Shown: positions 20,169-32,374 of the stretch, one piece after another
Position numbering within the stretch: the stretch's first letter is position 1
Layout of the letters: each line of letters begins with the position of its first letter
Assembly: GCA_030761205.1 (NCBI GenBank)
Contig: JAULJL010000039.1
Location: 2,676,001 to 2,740,000 of the forward strand
Source of the DNA: Fremontodendron californicum
Taxonomy: Eukaryota > Streptophyta > Magnoliopsida > Malvales > Malvaceae
Direction: 5' to 3'
DNA length: 64,000 nucleotides
The notes under the pieces: model-generated
Databases searched by the model: none
Told to the model about the DNA's origin: nothing
Seen by the model: the letters and a program-made list of their open reading frames with translations, nothing else
Position numbers and translations under genes: made by a program

Positions 20169-23076
20169 TTCTGATTCACCAAACAACTTGGAAAAAATAT
20201 TGGATGAGGTGCCCAGGAAGGTTACGGATACCATGAATGATGCACTGTTATTGAATTTTAAAGCAGAGGAAGTCGACAAGGCATTGAACGACATGCACCC
20301 GTTGAAGGCCCCGGGCCCAGATGGAATGCCAGCAATTTTCTTCCAAAAGTATTGGCATCTTGTAAGAGAGGATGTGGTGAAAGGTGTCCTATCTTTTCTA
20401 AATGGGGGTGAATGTTTGGATTCTATAAATCACACAAACATTGTTCTAATTCCAAAAGTTCAACAACCAAGAAAGGTAACAGACTACAGACCTATTTCTT
20501 TATGTAATGTTTATTACAAGCTGATCTCAAAGGTCTTGGTTAATAGACTTAAAAGGTGGTTGCCAGATATCATATCTCATAATCAAAGCGCTTTTGTGCC
20601 GGGAAGACTAATTACCGACAATTTCCTAATAGCTTTTGAGAGTCTTCATTTTATGAATAATAAAAGACATGGAAGACAGGATGGCTGTGAAGCTTGATAT
20701 GAGTAAAGCTTATGACAGGGTTGAGTGGCATTTTTTACAAGGAATGATGTTGAGACTGGGATTTTCGGAGAGATGGGTGCAATTAATAATGAAGTGTGTT
20801 TCAACTGTGACATATTCTATTCTTGTAAATGGGGAGTGCAGTGATGTTATACATCCAAGTCGGAGTCTTCGACAAGGTGATCTTTTGTCTCCATATCTGT
20901 TCCTTTTTGTTGCTGAGGGGTTATCTACTTTGCTGCACAGAGCAGAAGAAAGGAACGAGATCCAAGGCATTTCTATATGTAGGAATTGTCCTAAGGTATC
21001 TCACCTATTTTTTGCAGATGATAGCCTACTGTTTATTAGAGCGATAGAGGGGGATTGTATGAAATTGAAGACTTTATTGAATGATTATGAAGCAGCTTCT
21101 GGGCAAAGTCTAAACAGTGACAAGTCGGCTGTGTTTTTTAGCAAGAATGTGGATGGTAATATGCAGGGGCTGTTAAAGGATGTGCTAAATGTTCACAAGT
21201 CCATGTCCAATGATGTATATTTGGGGCTTCCATTGTTTTCTGGACGTGCAAAGGGGAAAATGTTTGACTCCATTAAGGAAAGAGTGGGAAAGAAAGTTCA
21301 GGGATGGAGAGAACGTCTCCTTTCTAAAGCAGGTCGAGAAGTGCTGGTTAAAGCAGTTGCGCAGTCTATTCCAACTTATGCAATGTCCTGTTTTCTCTTG
21401 CCTAATAATTTCCTGGAGGATTTACGGCGTTTGGTCAGCAATTTTTGGTGGGGACAAAGGGATAATAGAAGGAAGATACATTGGTTAAGCTGGGACAGAT
21501 TATGTGATTCCAAGTTTATGGGTGGGATGGGCTTTCGAGATTACAATTCTTTCAATGTGGCAATGCTGGCTAAGCAAGGATGGCGTTTGTGGCAAAATGA
21601 AGAGCTTCTGGTCTCGCGTATTTTTAAAGCAAAATATTTTCCAGGAGGATCTTTTCTTAATGCAGAATTGGGGCATAAGTCGTCCTATGTTTGGCAGAGT
21701 ATATGGGCATCGAGGAAAGTACTACAAGAAGGTATGTGCTGGCGTATTGGTAATGGAGAACAGGTGAGAATATGGAAGGATAAATGGCTAATGGGGTCTG
21801 CCAGAGGTATTATAAACACTCCCTGTGTGTCATTACTACCTAATGCTTTAGTTTGTGAACTGTTAAATGACTCAAAAAGTGAATGGAATGTAGACCTGGT
21901 CAATCATATTTTTACAAAAGAAGATGCAGGGGAGATCCTACGTTTACCTTTAAGCAGAAGTCAAGAAGATGATCAACTGGTTTGGAGAGAGAATTCCAAT
22001 GGTATTTACTCAGTTCGATCAGGGTATAAAACTCTAAGGAGATTGAAGGGTAGTGATGGTAATTTGATAGATCAAAGAACAAAAGAGGGATGGAAGTTAC
22101 TCTGGCATTTGAAATTACCACCACGTATTAAACTGCTTGTATGGAGAGCATGTCAGGGTATTTTACCAGTTGGAAATACATTATTATCAAGACATATACT
22201 CAATGAGGAGAGTTGCTGTTTATGTGGAGGGGAATCAGAAACCATTCTTCATGTCTTCTGTGATTGTATGGAGGTTAGAAAACTCTGGGACTTGCATATT
22301 TTTTCTCTAAAAGCTTATGAAGTGAGGGGAGTCTCTTTTTTTGGATGGTTTGCTAATGTATCGCAGTTGATGGGGGTGGCAGAGTTACGATTATGGTGTG
22401 TGGCCATCTGGGCAATTTGGTTTAATCGAAACAAAACTAAATTTGATAACTAGATCTGGGATGCTAACAAGATTGGCGATTTCATTGTTCATTTCTTAAA
22501 AGAAGTGGATGATATTAATAGGTTTGATGCAGAAATTGTTAGTGTACATCACTCTAGATGGAATCCACCCCCTCGTGGTGGTTTCAAGCTCAATGTTGAT
22601 GCGGCCCAGACAGATGATAAAGAGGTGGCGGGAATAGGAGCTGTTATTCGCAATTCCAATGGTCAGTTAATTGGAGCCTTGGCCAAGAAGATAAGACCTG
22701 CTTACTCAGTTCTTGCATTAGAAACTTTGGCAATTAAGGAATGAGTGCTTTTTGCCCAAGAGAGAGGCATATCAGATATGATTGTTGAAACAGATTCTTT
22801 ACAAACAATTACTGAGCTTCAAGGAGACAGACCCAGATTTTCCTTAGTGGGACACATTGTTGCAGATATTCTTTCTTTGATTAGTCCTCTAAGTTCAGTC
22901 TATTGGTCTTTTGTTAAGAGGGAAGGGAATTCTGTAGCTCATTCACTAGCTAGACATGCTTTATCTGTATCTAATGAAAGGGTGTGGGGGGTGGATTGTC
23001 CACATTTTCTAGAACATTTACTTAAGCGGGATGTTTCTTAAAGTTTTTTAATAAAATATTTTATCAAAAAAAAAAA
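20169..23076 (+). mobile_element. 5'-truncated L1-type LINE with poly(A) tail
   Basis: A 2.9-kb insertion flanked by a perfect 13-bp target duplication TCTTTATGTGATA (20156-20168 and 23077-23089), preceded on both sides by A residues. It ends in AATAAAATATTTTATC plus a poly(A) run directly before the 3' duplication. The endonuclease half of ORF2 and all of ORF1 are missing, the usual outcome of incomplete target-primed reverse transcription. Confidence 0.95.
20173..23041 (+). pseudogene. LINE ORF2 fragment: reverse transcriptase, zinc-knuckle and RNase H
   Basis: Frame 1 (to about 20670) holds LKAPGPDGMPA and DYRPISLCNVYYKLISK. After a one-base frameshift near 20670, frame 2 continues with KLDMSKAYDRVEW, the SLRQGDLLSPYLF box and the catalytic FADD (about 21014-21025). 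The zf-RVT region (WKLLWHLKLPPRIKLLVWRA; CCLCGGESETILHVFCDC) follows at about 22090-22265. A plant-type RNase H domain (LNVDAAQ..., ETDSLQTI, VKREGNSVAHSLARHAL) ends at TAA near 23039-23041. In-frame stops at 22451-22453 (TAG) and 22742-22744 (TGA) plus the frameshift inactivate it. The C-terminal RNase H is typical of plant L1 lineages. Confidence 0.93.
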
Positions 23077-23089
23077 TCTTTATGTGATA

Positions 23090-23438
23090 CACCCAATATC
23101 TCAACGTGGATTGGGGGCTTTACATAATATATCTGTTGCAGGATTATAATGAAGCCAAAAAATCGAAATAGTCAAATTCAGCATCACATGATTGGCAGCT
23201 CCAAAGTTCAAAGGCGGTGAAAGAGGTTGAGAAAAAGTATCAATTAATATATTAATGAAATATAAAGCATCTTCACTAATGAACATATATAGATTTCCCA
23301 TTGATTTTTTTAGAACAAGATATAAATACACTTGTTTTTTATAGTTTCATTCTTTTGCTTAGAGTCATGATGGAAATGCTATGTTTACAGTCAAATTAAT
23401 TAAATTGAATATTACCACATAGTATTTGGAAATTAATT
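23090..23438. other. Short intergenic stretch between LINE and LTR element
   Basis: About 350 bp of AT-rich sequence with no supported gene. It continues the target sequence interrupted by the LINE. Confidence 0.5.
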
Positions 23439-23443
23439 GTATG

Positions 23444-24731
23444 TGTCGCAACCTAAAAAAAAATAACGACGTCTCATCGCAAGACTTTATTATTCGTTAG
23501 GCGTGACATTAAAAAAAATCGAGGAAAAGTCGACTTAACTCCTATAGAAAAATGAAGGTTTTGAAAATGACCTTAAAAAAGACATGGAGTCGCCACCAAT
23601 CTTTTTTAGCTAGGTGTGATCGGCCACCTATTAAAACCGGTTTTATAAAATATTTTAAAAATTAATTAAAACATTTTAAAAACCAATTTCAAGTCTGCGT
23701 TTTAAACCAGAGAAATCAAAGAAGCGGGTTCGGGAGTCGGTTACGTGTGGGGAAGGATTAGCACCCCCACAACGCCCGTATAAATCGGTACCTTATTAAT
23801 CGTGTGTTATCTTAAGTCTCGGTAAAAAGTTGGTTTTAAATTTAGTATTTCAAGTTAATTCCCAATTTAAAGAAAAATAATTTCATTTTTTTATTGAAAA
23901 TGATCTGGAATTTATAAATTCAAAATTTTCCTATATTCCCCAACAAACGTGGCAAAATATAGAAATTTTTATTAGTTTTGGAAAACTTTCCGAATCATTC
24001 TCTTTTTTTTTTTTTTTTTGAAAGAAAGATATTCTTTTATTAATGATAATTGATGATATTCCCTCCAGCAAACCCGGTTTTGCTCAAAACAAGTCCGATT
24101 TTCAGATTTTCTTCAATTTGAGCCTTGGGCCATCCTTTTTAATCATTCCTCATCCATTAGGGGCTTTGGTCTTACCAAGTCGGGCCATTTCTGTGATTCT
24201 TCCCGATTTCACCGAAATCCACTAAAAACCCTAATTCTCGGTTTTCTCCCGGATTGACTTTTCTTTCGGTTTTTCTTGCAAGTGACTTCTCCATTACCCG
24301 TAGTCAGTGCTTATCTTTCATTTTGGAACCTTCAATTTCGACCAGTTTGATCGTTTAAGCACTTTTCCCCAAATTTCTCGGATTAGGGTTTCTTTTCTAC
24401 TGAATCTCCAAATCCCAACTTCCGAACTCCATATCTTTCAATGTAGACCTCGGATTATCAAAATTCTTTCTCCATTTTTCAATTCAACTTAAAATCTTGA
24501 TTTTGAAAGTGGGTTGACTTTTTCAGTAGTTGACTTTCTGGGGTTGACTTTTTCGGGGTTGACTTTTTCGGGGTTGACTTTTTTTTCAAGTTTGACTTTT
24601 TATGCTCGCCCTCTTAAACTAAGTCTCGGAGTACCACCTGCAAGATGAAAACAGTCTTTTTATACTCGGAAACATCAATATGGGAAAAAAACATACCTGT
24701 TTAGTGGCCCGGACAAAATTAGGTGTCTACA
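23444..24731 (-). repeat. 3' LTR of the LARD-type element (1288 bp)
   Basis: On the plus strand it starts TGTCGCAACC and ends GGTGTCTACA. As reverse complement it opens TGTAGACACC, like the TGTAGCAACC of the Ty3 LTR at 7251. The last 320 bp in element orientation match the end of the Ty3 LTR (blocks CACCAATCTTTTTT, CACCTATTAAAACCGGTTTT, GGGGAAGGATTAGCACCCCC). A 60-codon ORF at 24043 is LTR sequence, repeated identically in the other LTR. Confidence 0.93.
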
Positions 24732-24744
24732 GCTGCCCCTCTTT
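24732..24744 (-). other. Polypurine tract of the LARD-type element
   Basis: Reverse complement AAAGAGGGGCAGC, directly followed by the LTR start TGTAGACACC. It is identical over 13 bases to the tract at 7238-7250. Confidence 0.85.
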
Positions 24745-24829
24745 GGCTATTGCTGAGAATCAGGAATCAGGCAAAGATAAACCAACACTAATTTTGTACG
24801 GTCAGTGAAATCACATGTGAAGGAAAGGG

Positions 24830-24990
24830 AAAGGGGTTTCTTTTTCATTTTCATTTTTCATTTTTTTTTTCATTTTCTATTTTTTTTTTATTTTTTTCAT
24901 TTTTCATTTTTCATTTTCTACTTTTTTTTTCTTTTTTCTATTTTTTTTCTCTTTTTCAATTTTTCAATTTTTTTTTATATTTTTTTTAAA
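24830..24990. repeat. TTTTC/TTTTA low-complexity tract
   Basis: Nearly pure pyrimidine/A stretch of TTTTTCATTTT words. The phenylalanine-rich frame across it is not a gene. Confidence 0.9.
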
Positions 24991-25084
24991 CAATAAATTG
25001 AAGATTTTGTCCTTAAATTGAATTCCCTGCCTAAACAAGGCTCGATTCGTCTTAAGAAAATGAATTCGATTTTCAAAAGAAAAA

Positions 25085-26665
25085 TTTATGCCCGAAGGTC
25101 TTTAAAATTGGTGCCCGGAGGTCTTAAAAAACTGGTGCCCGGAGGTCTTACCAATTGGTGCCCGGCGGCCTTACCCCTGAAAAAAGTTATGCCCGGAGGT
25201 CTTAAAGATGTTGCCCGGAGGTCTTACCTGTGATTTGAAAAATTATGCCCGGAGGTCTTAAAAATGGTGCCCATAGGCCTTACCCCTGAAAAAAGAGTTA
25301 TGCCCGGAGGTCTTAAAGATGTTGCCCGGAGGTCTTACCTGTGATTTGAAAAATTATGCCCGGAGGTCTTAAAAATGGTGCCCATAGGCCTTACCCTTGA
25401 AAAAAAAAAGTTATGCCCGGAGGTCTTAAAGATGTTGCCCGGAGGTCTTACCTGTGATTTGAAAAATTATGCACGGAGGTCTTAAAAATGGTGCCCATAG
25501 GCCTTACCCCTGAAAAAAAGAGTTATGCCCGGAGGTCTTAAAGATGTTGCCCGGAGGTCTTACCCGTGATTTGAAAAATTATGCCCGGAGGTCTTAAAAA
25601 TGGTGCCTATAGGCCTTACCCCTGAAAAAAAAAAAGTTATGCCCGGAGGTCTTAAAGATGTTGCCAGGAGGTCTTACCTGTGATTTGAAAAATTATGCCC
25701 GAAGGTCTTAAAAATGGTGCCCATAGGCCTTACCCCTGAAAAAAAAAGTTATGCCCGGAGGTCTTAAAGATGTTGCCCGGAGGTCTTATCTGTGATTTGA
25801 AAAATTATGCCCGGAGGTCTTAAAAATTGAAAATTATGCCCGGAGGTCTTAAAAATTGGCGCCCGGAGGCCTTACCCCTGAAAAAGTTATGCCCGGAGGT
25901 CTTAAAGATGTTGCCCGGAGGTCTTACCTGTGATTTGAAAAATTATGCCCGAAGGTCTTAAAAATTGAAAATTATGCCCGGAGGTCTTAAAAATTGGCGC
26001 CCGGAGGCCTTACCCCTGAAAAAGTTATGCTGTCAAGAGGTCTTAAGAATGGTGCCCGGAGGCCTTACCCGTGATTTGAAAAAAATGCGCTGTATGCGAC
26101 TTTAAAAATGATGCCCGGGGGTCTTAAGAATGGTGCCCGGAGGCCTTACCCGTGATTTGGAAAAAATGCGTTGTATGCGACTTTAAAAATGATGCCCGGG
26201 GGTCTTAAGAATGGTGCCCGGAGGCCTTACCCATGATTTGAAAAAAATGCGCTGTATGCGACTTTAAAAATGATGCCCGGGGGTCTTAAGAATGGTGCCC
26301 GGAGGCCTTACCCGTGATTTGGAAAAAATGCGCTGTATGCGACTTTAAAAATGATGCCCGGAGGTCTTAAGAATGTTGCCCGGAGGTCTTAAGAATGGTG
26401 CCCGGAGGCCTTACCCGTGATTTGAAAAAAATGCGCTGTATGCGACTTTAAAAATGATGCCCGGGGGTCTTAAGAATGGTGCCCGGAGGCCTTACCCGTG
26501 ATTTGGAAAAAATGCGCTGTATGCGACTTTAAAAATGATGCCCGGAGGTCTTAAGAATGTTGCCCGGAGGTCTTAAGAATGGTGCCCGGAGGCCTTACCC
26601 GTGATTTGAAAAAAATGCGCTGTTTGCGACTTTAAAAATGATGCCCGGGGGTCTTAAGAATGGTG
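25085..26665. repeat. Nested tandem array built on a 20-bp GCCCGGAGGTCTTA core
   Basis: The core (A/G)TGCCCGGAGGTCTTAAAAA recurs several dozen times. In the first part it is organised into higher-order units of about 112 bp (starts near 25186, 25297, 25410, 25522, 25636, 25748). From about 26040 the unit changes to about 80-81 bp with an ATGCGCTGTATGCGACTTTA insert (starts near 26109, 26189, 26270, 26350). The variation suggests repeated slippage or unequal exchange inside the element. Confidence 0.93.
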
Positions 26666-26679
26666 GTGAAGAATTGTTG

Positions 26680-26885
26680 AAAATTAACTTAAAGATTTTG
26701 AGAAGATGCGAATGCTTTTTGATGCAAATGCATATGTTGAATAAGATACGAAATGACTTAAACTGGTGCAAATGTCTTTGATGCAAATGTAAATGCTTGG
26801 ATTGATGTAAATGTTTTTTTTGATGTAGATTCAAATAACTTAGATTGATGCAAATGCTTCTTGATGTAGATGCACATGTTGGAAA
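26680..26885. repeat. Degenerate GATGCAAATG-type repeat
   Basis: Irregular repetition of GATGCAAATGC / GATGTAAATG words. A similar stretch at 27945-28310 flanks the 180-bp array on its other side. Confidence 0.65.
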
Positions 26886-26889
26886 AAAA

Positions 26890-27945
26890 AATTATGGATA
26901 ACTCCTCCAAAAAGAAGATTTCTCATTTTTCAAAATTATAAAACCTTGGATATTTCCACCAGAGGCTTCAGCTATCACCACCGAAGACTTGTTCACTTTT
27001 AAAATTGTAAAATTCTGGATATCCCCACCAGAAGCTTTGGCTATCACCACCAAAGACTTGCTCATTGTAAAATTCTGGGTAACTCCTTGAGAAGAAGATT
27101 TCTCATGTTTCAAAATTATAAAACCCTGGATATCTCCACCAGAGGCTTCAGCTATCACCACCGAAGACTTATTCACTTTTAAAACTGCAAAATTCTGGAT
27201 ATCACCACCAGAAGCTTTGGCTATCACCACCAAAGACTTGGTCATTGTAAAATTCTGGGTAACTCCTTCAGAATAAAATTTCTCATTTTTCAAAATTATA
27301 AAACCCTGGATATCTCCACCAGAGGCTTCAGCTATCACCACTGAAGACTTGTTCATTTTTAAAACTGTAAAATTCTGGATATCCCCACCAGAAGCTTTGG
27401 CTATCACCACCAAAGACTTGCTCAATATAAAATTCTAGATAACTCATCTAGAAGAAGATTTCTCATGTTTCAAAATTATAAAACCCTGGATATCTCCACC
27501 AGAGGCTTCAGCTATCACCACCGAAGACTTGTTCATTTTTAAAACTGTAAAATTCTGGATATCCCCACCAGAAGCTTTGGCTATCACCACCAAAGACTTG
27601 CTCAATATAAAATTCTAGATAACTCATCTAGAAGAAGATTTCTCATGTTTCAAAATTATAAAACCCTGGATATCTCCACCAGAGGCTTCAGCTATCACCA
27701 CCGAAGACTTATTCACTTTTAAAACTGCAAAATTCTGGATATCACCACCAGAAGCTTTGGCTATCACCACCAAAGACTTGCTCATTGTAAAATTCTGGGT
27801 AACTCCTTCAGAATAAAAGTTCTCATTTTTCAAAATTATAAAACCCTGGATATCTCCACCAGAGGCTTCAGCTATCACCACCGAAGACTTGTTCACTTTT
27901 AAAACTGCAAAATTCTGGATATCACCACCAGAAGCTTTGAGAAAT
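26890..27945. repeat. 180-bp tandem repeat, six copies, with 90-bp half-units
   Basis: The block AAACCCTGGATATCTCCACC recurs every 180 bp (near 27120, 27300, 27480, 27660, 27840; a variant near 26940). Each unit has two related halves (CCAGAGGCTTCAGCTATC and CCAGAAGCTTTGGCTATC). Because 180 is divisible by 3, a minus-strand frame stays open across three units (177 codons ending near 26892); stops appear in the two copies with a TCTAGATAACTC variant. I regard this as a satellite-like array, not a proven protein. Confidence 0.93.
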
Positions 27946-30900
27946 GATGCAGATGCACATGTCTTTTAACAAGGTGCTCATGTTTCATGGTGCAAATGTA
28001 AAATATTTCTTAGTGCAAATGCAAATGGCCTGGATTGATGCCCATGTTTCATGATGCAGATGCCTCTACTAATTGTGTTCATGTAACTGGTTTATGAATG
28101 GTGTAACTACAATTACCACACAATAATGAAAATGCAATGATTCTAGAAATGATGCAATTGCTTGAGATGACACAAATGCGAATTCCATGAAGAATGTAAA
28201 TGTAAAGGTAAAATACAGATGCTTATGGAATAATGCCAATGCAAATACCCATGAATGATGCAAATGCTTGCCGACACTGTGTAGATGCAAAAGCTCGATA
28301 AAGAGATGAGTGCTCATGAGTGATGCAAGTGCCCCCGGCTGTTTTTCTAGACTTTGGCTTAGCCTTTCAAATTCATTTTTCCTCTTCAAATCAGAGTATA
28401 TCTTCAATTCATTTTGGCTATTCTCTTTGCCCCAACAATTTTCAAACTTTCATCAACAGAGATCTGAACCGGGTTCTATTTCTTCTTCTCATATCTGGAA
28501 GTCAAGACCTATCCTGGCAGTTCTACACCTTTGAGTTAGAAAAATCCTTGTCTCATGCCAACATCAAAATGGGTATTTCAAAAAAATCTCTTTATTTGTT
28601 TTCGCATTTTGAAAACTTCTAAACAAAAAATATTAACCCCACAATGTGTGATGTACAAATCTTTTGAAGACTGATGATCATTGTTAGAAATTTCTCTAAG
28701 TATCAATCTGGGTTTTTTCAACTGGGATTGGCAAGGCTTGGTATAACAAGATTCTGGCTTTTCCAGGAAAACTTCATGACAAAAATGTATATCCTTTCTA
28801 GGCTCACAAATGGAACAGGTTTTATAAATCATGAATTCATTGAGAACCAAACAAATTCAACATTCTTTTAGTTTCCATATCAAGGCATTTTGTCAAGCAT
28901 CAAGATTGGCTGGGATGTTTAAACCGGAAAGTTTAATCTTGGGAACAAAGTTTCAGTTTTTGAAGACAATCCTCCGAATGAGAGCTGACAATTTGGGGGG
29001 TTCAGGAATTCCTAGATGTTCCTCGATGACCACTCCTTTAATAAGATCTTTTCTTTTGGGGTATCGGCACTATCATCGATAGCATCGAAAATTCCCATTC
29101 TACTCTAGACCGCCCGTTTTTTTGGGTTTTCGCCCTAGAGTCCCATTCTTTTCAATTTTTCTTTTTTTTTTTTACCATGCACTTGAGAATTCTAAATTCT
29201 TCCTTAGTGAAATGAGAATTTGATGAGATGGGATAAAATCTGAGGAAAACCCTTCAAATTAAACATTCATGCTTGATCAAAATGGACTTTTAAAGCACGT
29301 AATGTAGGCCATGGCTCAGGGTTCAGAAAGAAAGGATAAATAGGCCCAAAATATGTGTTTGAGGGTAATCAGATCAATGATCCTTTCTTGAAGAGGATTT
29401 TCTTTGAAGCATGTGTCTCTTCTTGGACATTTCTTTCTTTTTGATTTTGCTCTTTTTCTTCCTTGCTTTTGGCTTTCAATTTGCCATGTCTTTTACACAC
29501 ATTTTTTTATTGTGTTTTTTGTTTGTTTTTCTTGGCTTTCATTTCGTCATCTTTTCCTCTTCTTTTTTCTTTGACAGAGTGCGCCCGTATTTATTCGGGG
29601 CTCCATTTGCTTTGTGTCTGTCCCTGAGCTGTCACTCATTTCTCAATGATATTTGAAAAGATCTTTCCTCGCATTTGCCCCCCAGTGTAGAGGGTAATCC
29701 TTGATCAGGGTTCAAAGAATTAAGAATTCTTTTGGCTCAAAAGGGGTGACTATGGATAATAATTATTTTCTTGTGAAAGGGATATGAAAGATGGCCATTC
29801 ATCATATCAAGCCCAAATATTCTCATTGAAAAGCAATCCTCAGGGGAAATAGATATTCAGAATTTCATTTTGCACTTTGGAATCATCCGAATTCTCATAT
29901 GCATGATATCATGATTTTTCTTTTTCTTTTTTTTCTTTTTTTTTTTTGTTTTTTTCGTCGCATGCCCCCAATGATTCATGCATTAGCCCATCCTTCTTCA
30001 CTATGTATCCATCATTTCCACATATGATGCCCCAATTTGATTATCCATGCGAATTTGTATCAACGAGGAACATGGCAAGTCTAGGTCTGTTTTGAAAAGG
30101 CTGAGTTTCCAATCTGAGTTCTTTGAAGAGACAAGGAAAATACGACCCAAAAACAGGTTTTCTCTTGGACAAGGGATAATCTAGTTTAATCATTGTGCCC
30201 CATGATGTCAATCATGAAGTGATGTTTGGGCAATTAGTGTTTTATGGTTATTGGGAAAGGTCATGAATGGTTTTAGCACAATCTTGACACACACCAAATT
30301 ATCAAAATCTAGACTCTTGAAAGAATGTCTCATTTGTTTGAATTTCAAGGAATTCGAAAAATTTCAAAAAGTTCGTTCCTTTGTTCATAGCCTAGACTAA
30401 GATCTAAGTCTTTGCTTATTCTGTGATGACAATGGTTTTAAGAAGTCAAATCATTCATATTCCTTGAAGCATTAGGTCTTTCAAGTGGTCTCGGTTCAAA
30501 GGATTTAGGCTTAGGAAAGCCTAAAAGAGAAGGCTGAAGGTATTAGGTCATTTCTAACAATGATCATCAATATTCTCAAGATTGTTCATTATTTCATGTG
30601 AAAACCACTTATTTATTGTGTACCACAAATTTTCTCAAAGTTTCATTTGTTTTTTTTTTTTTACAATTTCAAATTTATTGCTAAAATAAAATGAACACAA
30701 AATATTAAAATTCAAAATTTATTTATTTCATGTAGATGTCATCATGAGACAAGAGTTTTCATCATCAAAGTGTATAGAAAAATATGCATCAGAATGCTCC
30801 TATTGACATGCTTTCAAAGATAACAAATCTTATCCTCAAAATTCTTCAAGAGGAAATCAATCTATGGTAAAACAGATTTCCAATGTTCGATAAGCTCTGG

Positions 30901-31060
30901 AATCCAAATGCCATTGTGGACAAGACCCTCAATTCTTTCCTTCAGTTTTCTGCATTTTTAGTCGAATGCCCAATTGCCCCAATATGATACTCGCACTTGC
31001 TGTTGGGGTCATAGCTTTTAGCTGACGAAGAAAACTCTTCAAAGCTAAGCCAATTTCTAT
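27946..31060. other. Non-coding LARD interior
   Basis: About 3.1 kb with no gag/pol motif on either strand. It starts with more GATGCAAATG repeats (to about 28310) and then passes into ordinary mixed sequence with T-rich tracts (about 29160, 29910-29950, 30650). Several 60-110 codon ORFs occur but none shows domains or family resemblance. Confidence 0.65.
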
Positions 31061-31089
31061 TTCATCTTATTAATGTGTTTCATGATGAA

Positions 31090-31985
31090 TGAGCTATGAA
31101 TGTCATGAGTGCAATTTGATGCATGTGAAGGATAAACAAAGTTATGTGTGGTCATATACAGTGGAAACATATTGACCATGTATGTTATAAATGCAACACG
31201 ATGCCAACATGATGCATTTAAAGAATAAGAAAAACCAATGCATGGATATATGCAATGAATGACCATGTATGTTCCAAATGCATTTCTCAATGAATGATCA
31301 TATACACTATGAATGCCACACAATGTCAATTATGATGCATGTGAAGAATAAATGATTGACACAGAGTATATACAAAGAAAATCATGCTGACCATGTATGT
31401 CACGAATGCAACCTGATGCCAATATGACAAATTAATGTATGAGCATATCATGATGACTGTGTATGCCATGAATGCAACCTGATGCCAACATGATGCATGT
31501 AAAGAATATGCAAATTAATGCATGGATATATACAATGAATGACCATGTATGTTCCAAATGTATTTTCCAATGAACGATCATATACACTATGAATGCCACA
31601 CAATGTCAATTATGATGCATGTGAAGAATAAATGACTGACACAGAGTATATACAAAGAAAGTCATGCTGGCCGTGTATGTCATGAGTGCAACTTGATGCC
31701 AATATGACAAATTAATGCATGAGCATATCATGATGACTACGTATGCCATGAATGCAACCTGATGCCAACATGATGCATGTAAAGAAAGAATAAATTGATA
31801 TATGGATATATACAGAAAAATCATGCTGACTATGAATGCATGAATGCAACTTGATGCCAACATGATGCATGTAAAGAAAGAATAAATTGATACATAAGTA
31901 TATACAAATGAATGACCATGCATGCTATGATGTCAAAATGATACATGCAAAAAATAAATGAATTAACACAAAGGTATATACAAAG
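31090..31985. repeat. 280-bp tandem repeat in the LARD interior
   Basis: GACCATGTATGTTCCAAATG starts at 31261 and again at 31541, with the intervening 280 bp nearly repeated. ATGATGCATGTGAAGAATAA and GCAACCTGATGCCAA(C/T)ATGA words recur inside and in degenerate form on both sides. Confidence 0.85.
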
Positions 31986-32374
31986 AAATCAATGATTACA
32001 CGAAATTGGTGGGACCTAAATCTTGATTATTCAACAATCTCATTATGCAAGATTTGCCTCCACACTTACGATTTTTTTTCTTGAAACATGTTTTTTTCTC
32101 TATGAAAAACCAATCATATTATTTTCAAAAGAAATTCGGGGTAGTGGATCCTACTATGGATACAATATGCAAATGTTCATGTGACACTACCGGTTTTATG
32201 AAATCATCAAATGAAATTACCAATTGTTTATTGCAAAGAATGAGATCAATAATACAACCAAAAATGTACATGCTCCATTCACACATGCATGAAATGTGCA
32301 ACATGCAAAAATGCTTGAAAAAGGATTTTTTTTTATTTAAAAAAAAACAGCTAATGAACATCTGCCCCAGCAAT

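Noticed and set aside
20710..22124. Alternative-frame ORFs inside the LINE
   Set aside because: Shadows of the RT frame, without domain motifs.
24043..24225. 60-codon ORF, repeated identically at 33774-33956
   Set aside because: It lies inside both LTRs of one element; the identity comes from the LTR pair, not from a conserved gene.
25085..26665. CRISPR-like regular repeats
   Set aside because: Eukaryotic LTR-element interior; the repeats are nested tandem units without unique spacers.
28069..29082. Several 60-110 codon ORFs in the LARD interior
   Set aside because: No domain, no signal of constraint, and they overlap each other on both strands.
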